Assembly: GCF_000760935.2 (NCBI RefSeq)
Contig: NZ_CP049744.1
Span: forward strand, 3,193,501 to 3,257,500
DNA from: Rhodococcoides fascians A25f
Lineage (GTDB): Bacteria > Actinomycetota > Actinomycetes > Mycobacteriales > Mycobacteriaceae
Length of the DNA: 64,000 nt
Direction of reading: 5' to 3'
Made by a program: the position numbers and the translations under genes. The notes under the pieces are model-generated. The model had not been told where the DNA came from and did no database searches. It worked only from the letters and a program-made list of their open reading frames with translations. How positions within the stretch are numbered: the first letter of the stretch is position 1; each line of letters begins with the position of its first letter. Shown in pieces: positions 62,165 through 64,000 of the stretch.

Positions 62165-64000
62165 TCAGGTTCTGTGGAGCCGATGCCGCACCAGGGAGAA
62201 CATCAGACCGCCGAGGATCGTCAGCATCAGCATGCTCAGAATCCACTGTGCCGGCTCGTGTTGCCACAGCACGTCCTGTTGCGCGGAGGGGACGTGTGAC
62301 CGGACGTCGACCGTCGATGCCCCCGCCGCGAACCCCCACCGCGCGGGCAGCAGCCACGACAGTTGATCGAGCACGATGCGTCCGGTCACCGGAATCAAGC
62401 CACCGCACAGTACGAGTTGCGCCATCACCGTGACCACCATCATCGGCATGACCTGCTCTGCGGATTTCGCCATCGCCGACAACGCCAGTCCGAGTATCGC
62501 CGAACACGCAGTGGTGGCTGCGATCACGAGCGTCAATTCGATTGCGCCACTGTGCACGAAAGAACCGGGCAGTAGCGACGCGGATTCGGGACGCCCCTTA
62601 CCCAGCAGTACCAGTGACACCAGGACCAGCGCCTGTATCACCGCCACCGCGCCGAACACCGCCGTCTTCGCCACCAGGTAGGCGCCGGGGTCGAGGCCTG
62701 CCGCACGCTCGCGCCGAAATATGGTGCGCTCGCCCACCAGATCACGCGCCGACAGCGACAGTCCCATGAAGCAGGCACCCACGATCAGCAGCACCATGAT
62801 CTGCACGGGTTCGGTCGGCGCGTCCTGACCCGCTGCTCCGAACCCGCTGCTGCCCGGAACGACCAGCGCCAGCACACCGAGCAGCACCGGCAGCACGGTC
62901 AAGAAGAGAAAGTAACCGCGATCCGCGGCGATGAGACGCAACTGTCGACGGGCGACGGTATCGAGTTGTCGACGGAAGGTCGTCGGGGAACCAGTCCGGT
63001 CCGCGTCCACCGATCCGGTTCTCGGTGCGGGCGGCGGCTGCGGACGGCGCGGTCGCCGCGCTCTGTATGCGTCGAACACCGAATCCGGATCTGCGGCGAC
63101 CGCAGCGAACGCGTCGGCCCAGTCCGCAGTACCCAGAGCCTCTCCCACCTCCCCAGCCGGACCGCGATAGGCCGTCTTCCCACCTGGCGCGAGAAGCAAC
63201 ACCTGGTCGCACATGTCGAGGTACGTCACCGAGTGAGTCACGACGATCACGACGCGCCCGGCGTCGGCCAACTGTCGCAGCATCGCCATGACCTGACGAT
63301 CGAGAGCTGGATCGAGACCGGAGGTCGGTTCGTCGAGGATGAGCAGTGATGGGCCGGTGAGCAATTCGAGCGCAACCGATGCGCGTTTCCTCTGCCCACC
63401 GGACAGGGCGTCGATTCGGGTGTTCGCATGCTCGGTCAGAGACAGCTCGGCGAGGACACCCGCGACGACAGCGGCCCGGTCCGATGCCGTGGTGTCGGGT
63501 GGGAGGCGAAGCTCGGCCGCGTAGGTGAGCGCCTGCGTCACGGTCAGTTGTCGGTGCAGCACATCGTCCTGTGGAACCATGCCGATGCGTCCGCGAAGGG
63601 CCGGGTACTCCGCATGTACGTCGTGACCGTCGAACATCACCGAGCCGGTGGTCGGCGCGATCACACCGGAAACGACCGTGGACAGCGTCGACTTGCCTGC
63701 GCCGGACGGTCCGATCAACGCGGTCAGCGTTCCGTGTGCAGCGTCGAGGTCGACCTCGGTCAGGAGCGTCGTGTTGCTCCCCACGACCAGTCCGACTCCG
63801 TGCACAACGAGACCGTCACCTGTCGTTTCGGCCGTCCTGGGCACGATGGCTCGGTCGACGACGAGAAAATCCACGTTCCCGATCGTGAACACCTGCCCGT
63901 CGAGCAGCTGCGTCGAGGTGACGCGGTGCCCGCCGACGTACGTGCCGTTCATGCTGCCGAGATCCTCGAGACACAATCCGTCCTGCCCCGCCGACACCCT
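62165..64000 (-). CDS. FHA-ABC transporter fusion, 5' part beyond the window
   Basis: About 611 codons of an FHA-ABC-ABC2 fusion like M. tuberculosis Rv1747. The visible N-terminal end is the last part of an FHA domain (LCLEDLGSMNGTYVGGHRVT). Then comes an ABC ATPase with Walker A GPSGAGKST, signature LSGGQRKR and Walker B LLILDEPTSGLD. Residues after about 350 hold six hydrophobic segments of an ABC-2 exporter. The FHA domain reads phosphothreonine, linking export to Ser/Thr kinases; Rv1747 is controlled by PknF. The cargo is unknown here. Confidence 0.9.
   Translation of the reverse strand, partial: RVSAGQDGLCLEDLGSMNGTYVGGHRVTSTQLLDGQVFTIGNVDFLVVDRAIVPRTAETTGDGLVVHGVGLVVGSNTTLLTEVDLDAAHGTLTALIGPSGAGKSTLSTVVSGVIAPTTGSVMFDGHDVHAEYPALRGRIGMVPQDDVLHRQLTVTQALTYAAELRLPPDTTASDRAAVVAGVLAELSLTEHANTRIDALSGGQRKRASVALELLTGPSLLILDEPTSGLDPALDRQVMAMLRQLADAGRVVIVVTHSVTYLDMCDQVLLLAPGGKTAYRGPAGEVGEALGTADWADAFAAVAADPDSVFDAYRARRPRRPQPPPAPRTGSVDADRTGSPTTFRRQLDTVARRQLRLIAADRGYFLFLTVLPVLLGVLALVVPGSSGFGAAGQDAPTEPVQIMVLLIVGACFMGLSLSARDLVGERTIFRRERAAGLDPGAYLVAKTAVFGAVAVIQALVLVSLVLLGKGRPESASLLPGSFVHSGAIELTLVIAATTACSAILGLALSAMAKSAEQVMPMMVVTVMAQLVLCGGLIPVTGRIVLDQLSWLLPARWGFAAGASTVDVRSHVPSAQQDVLWQHEPAQWILSMLMLTILGGLMFSLVRHRLHRT

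Overview
The window is GC-rich, densely coded actinobacterial chromosome. Gene order and protein features point to Mycobacteriales, most likely Rhodococcus or a close relative. Supporting signs are the order recX-recA-DUF3046-glycosyltransferase, the pspM-pspA-clgR-pgsA-argA-ftsK block, the rnj-dapA-thyX run and the flavodoxin-TPR membrane protein-dapB run, all of which follow the Mycobacterium tuberculosis Rv27xx region as I remember it. A complete 14-gene complex I operon flanked by an Rv3143-like receiver protein agrees. No prophage, insertion sequence, CRISPR array, tRNA or rRNA gene was seen, and no gene-free stretch exceeds about 300 bases.

Layout. 1-4.1 kb: 5' part of miaB (minus strand), then a plus-strand glutamate-type ABC importer gluABCD, with a 16-bp perfect hairpin between gluB and gluC and a strong terminator after gluD. 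4.1-8.0 kb: recX-recA with an SOS box and a damage-inducible LexA-independent type promoter, DUF3046, an MGT-type glycosyltransferase and a TetR regulator. 8.2-13.6 kb: diacylglycerol kinase, a small membrane protein, the envelope-stress set pspM-pspA-clgR with a SigE-like promoter, pgsA, argA and a YciI protein. 13.7-24.9 kb: ftsK, a DinB-fold protein, a TSUP permease, rnj-dapA, thyX, a ribbon-helix-helix protein behind a cluster of TGACGTCA palindromes, zwf and an AlkX/YcaQ-type glycosylase. 25-31.6 kb: an OFA-type MFS transporter with an overlapping 38-codon gene, a hypothetical gene, an alpha/beta hydrolase with a probable frameshift near its 5' end, a flavodoxin, a TPR membrane protein, dapB, an ABC ATPase and a zinc alcohol dehydrogenase.

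31.7-41 kb holds a tight minus-strand run: aldehyde dehydrogenase, APC permease, GMC oxidoreductase, a cNMP/CBS/nucleotidyltransferase (DUF294) protein and a large GH63-like glucosidase. It resembles choline-to-betaine metabolism with an added sensor protein and a sugar hydrolase, and is the best candidate here for an undescribed functional module. 41-44 kb: DinB, a small hypothetical gene, an exported DUF218 protein, and a divergent TetR/DUF4188 pair. 44-59.6 kb: nuoA-N on the minus strand. Divergent from nuoA are an aquaporin and two CRP/GlxR-like boxes. The window ends with a degenerate receiver protein, a lipoprotein, a small hypothetical gene and an FHA-ABC transporter cut by the right edge.

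Assignments rest on reading translated proteins by eye and on remembered family features. No database search was run.
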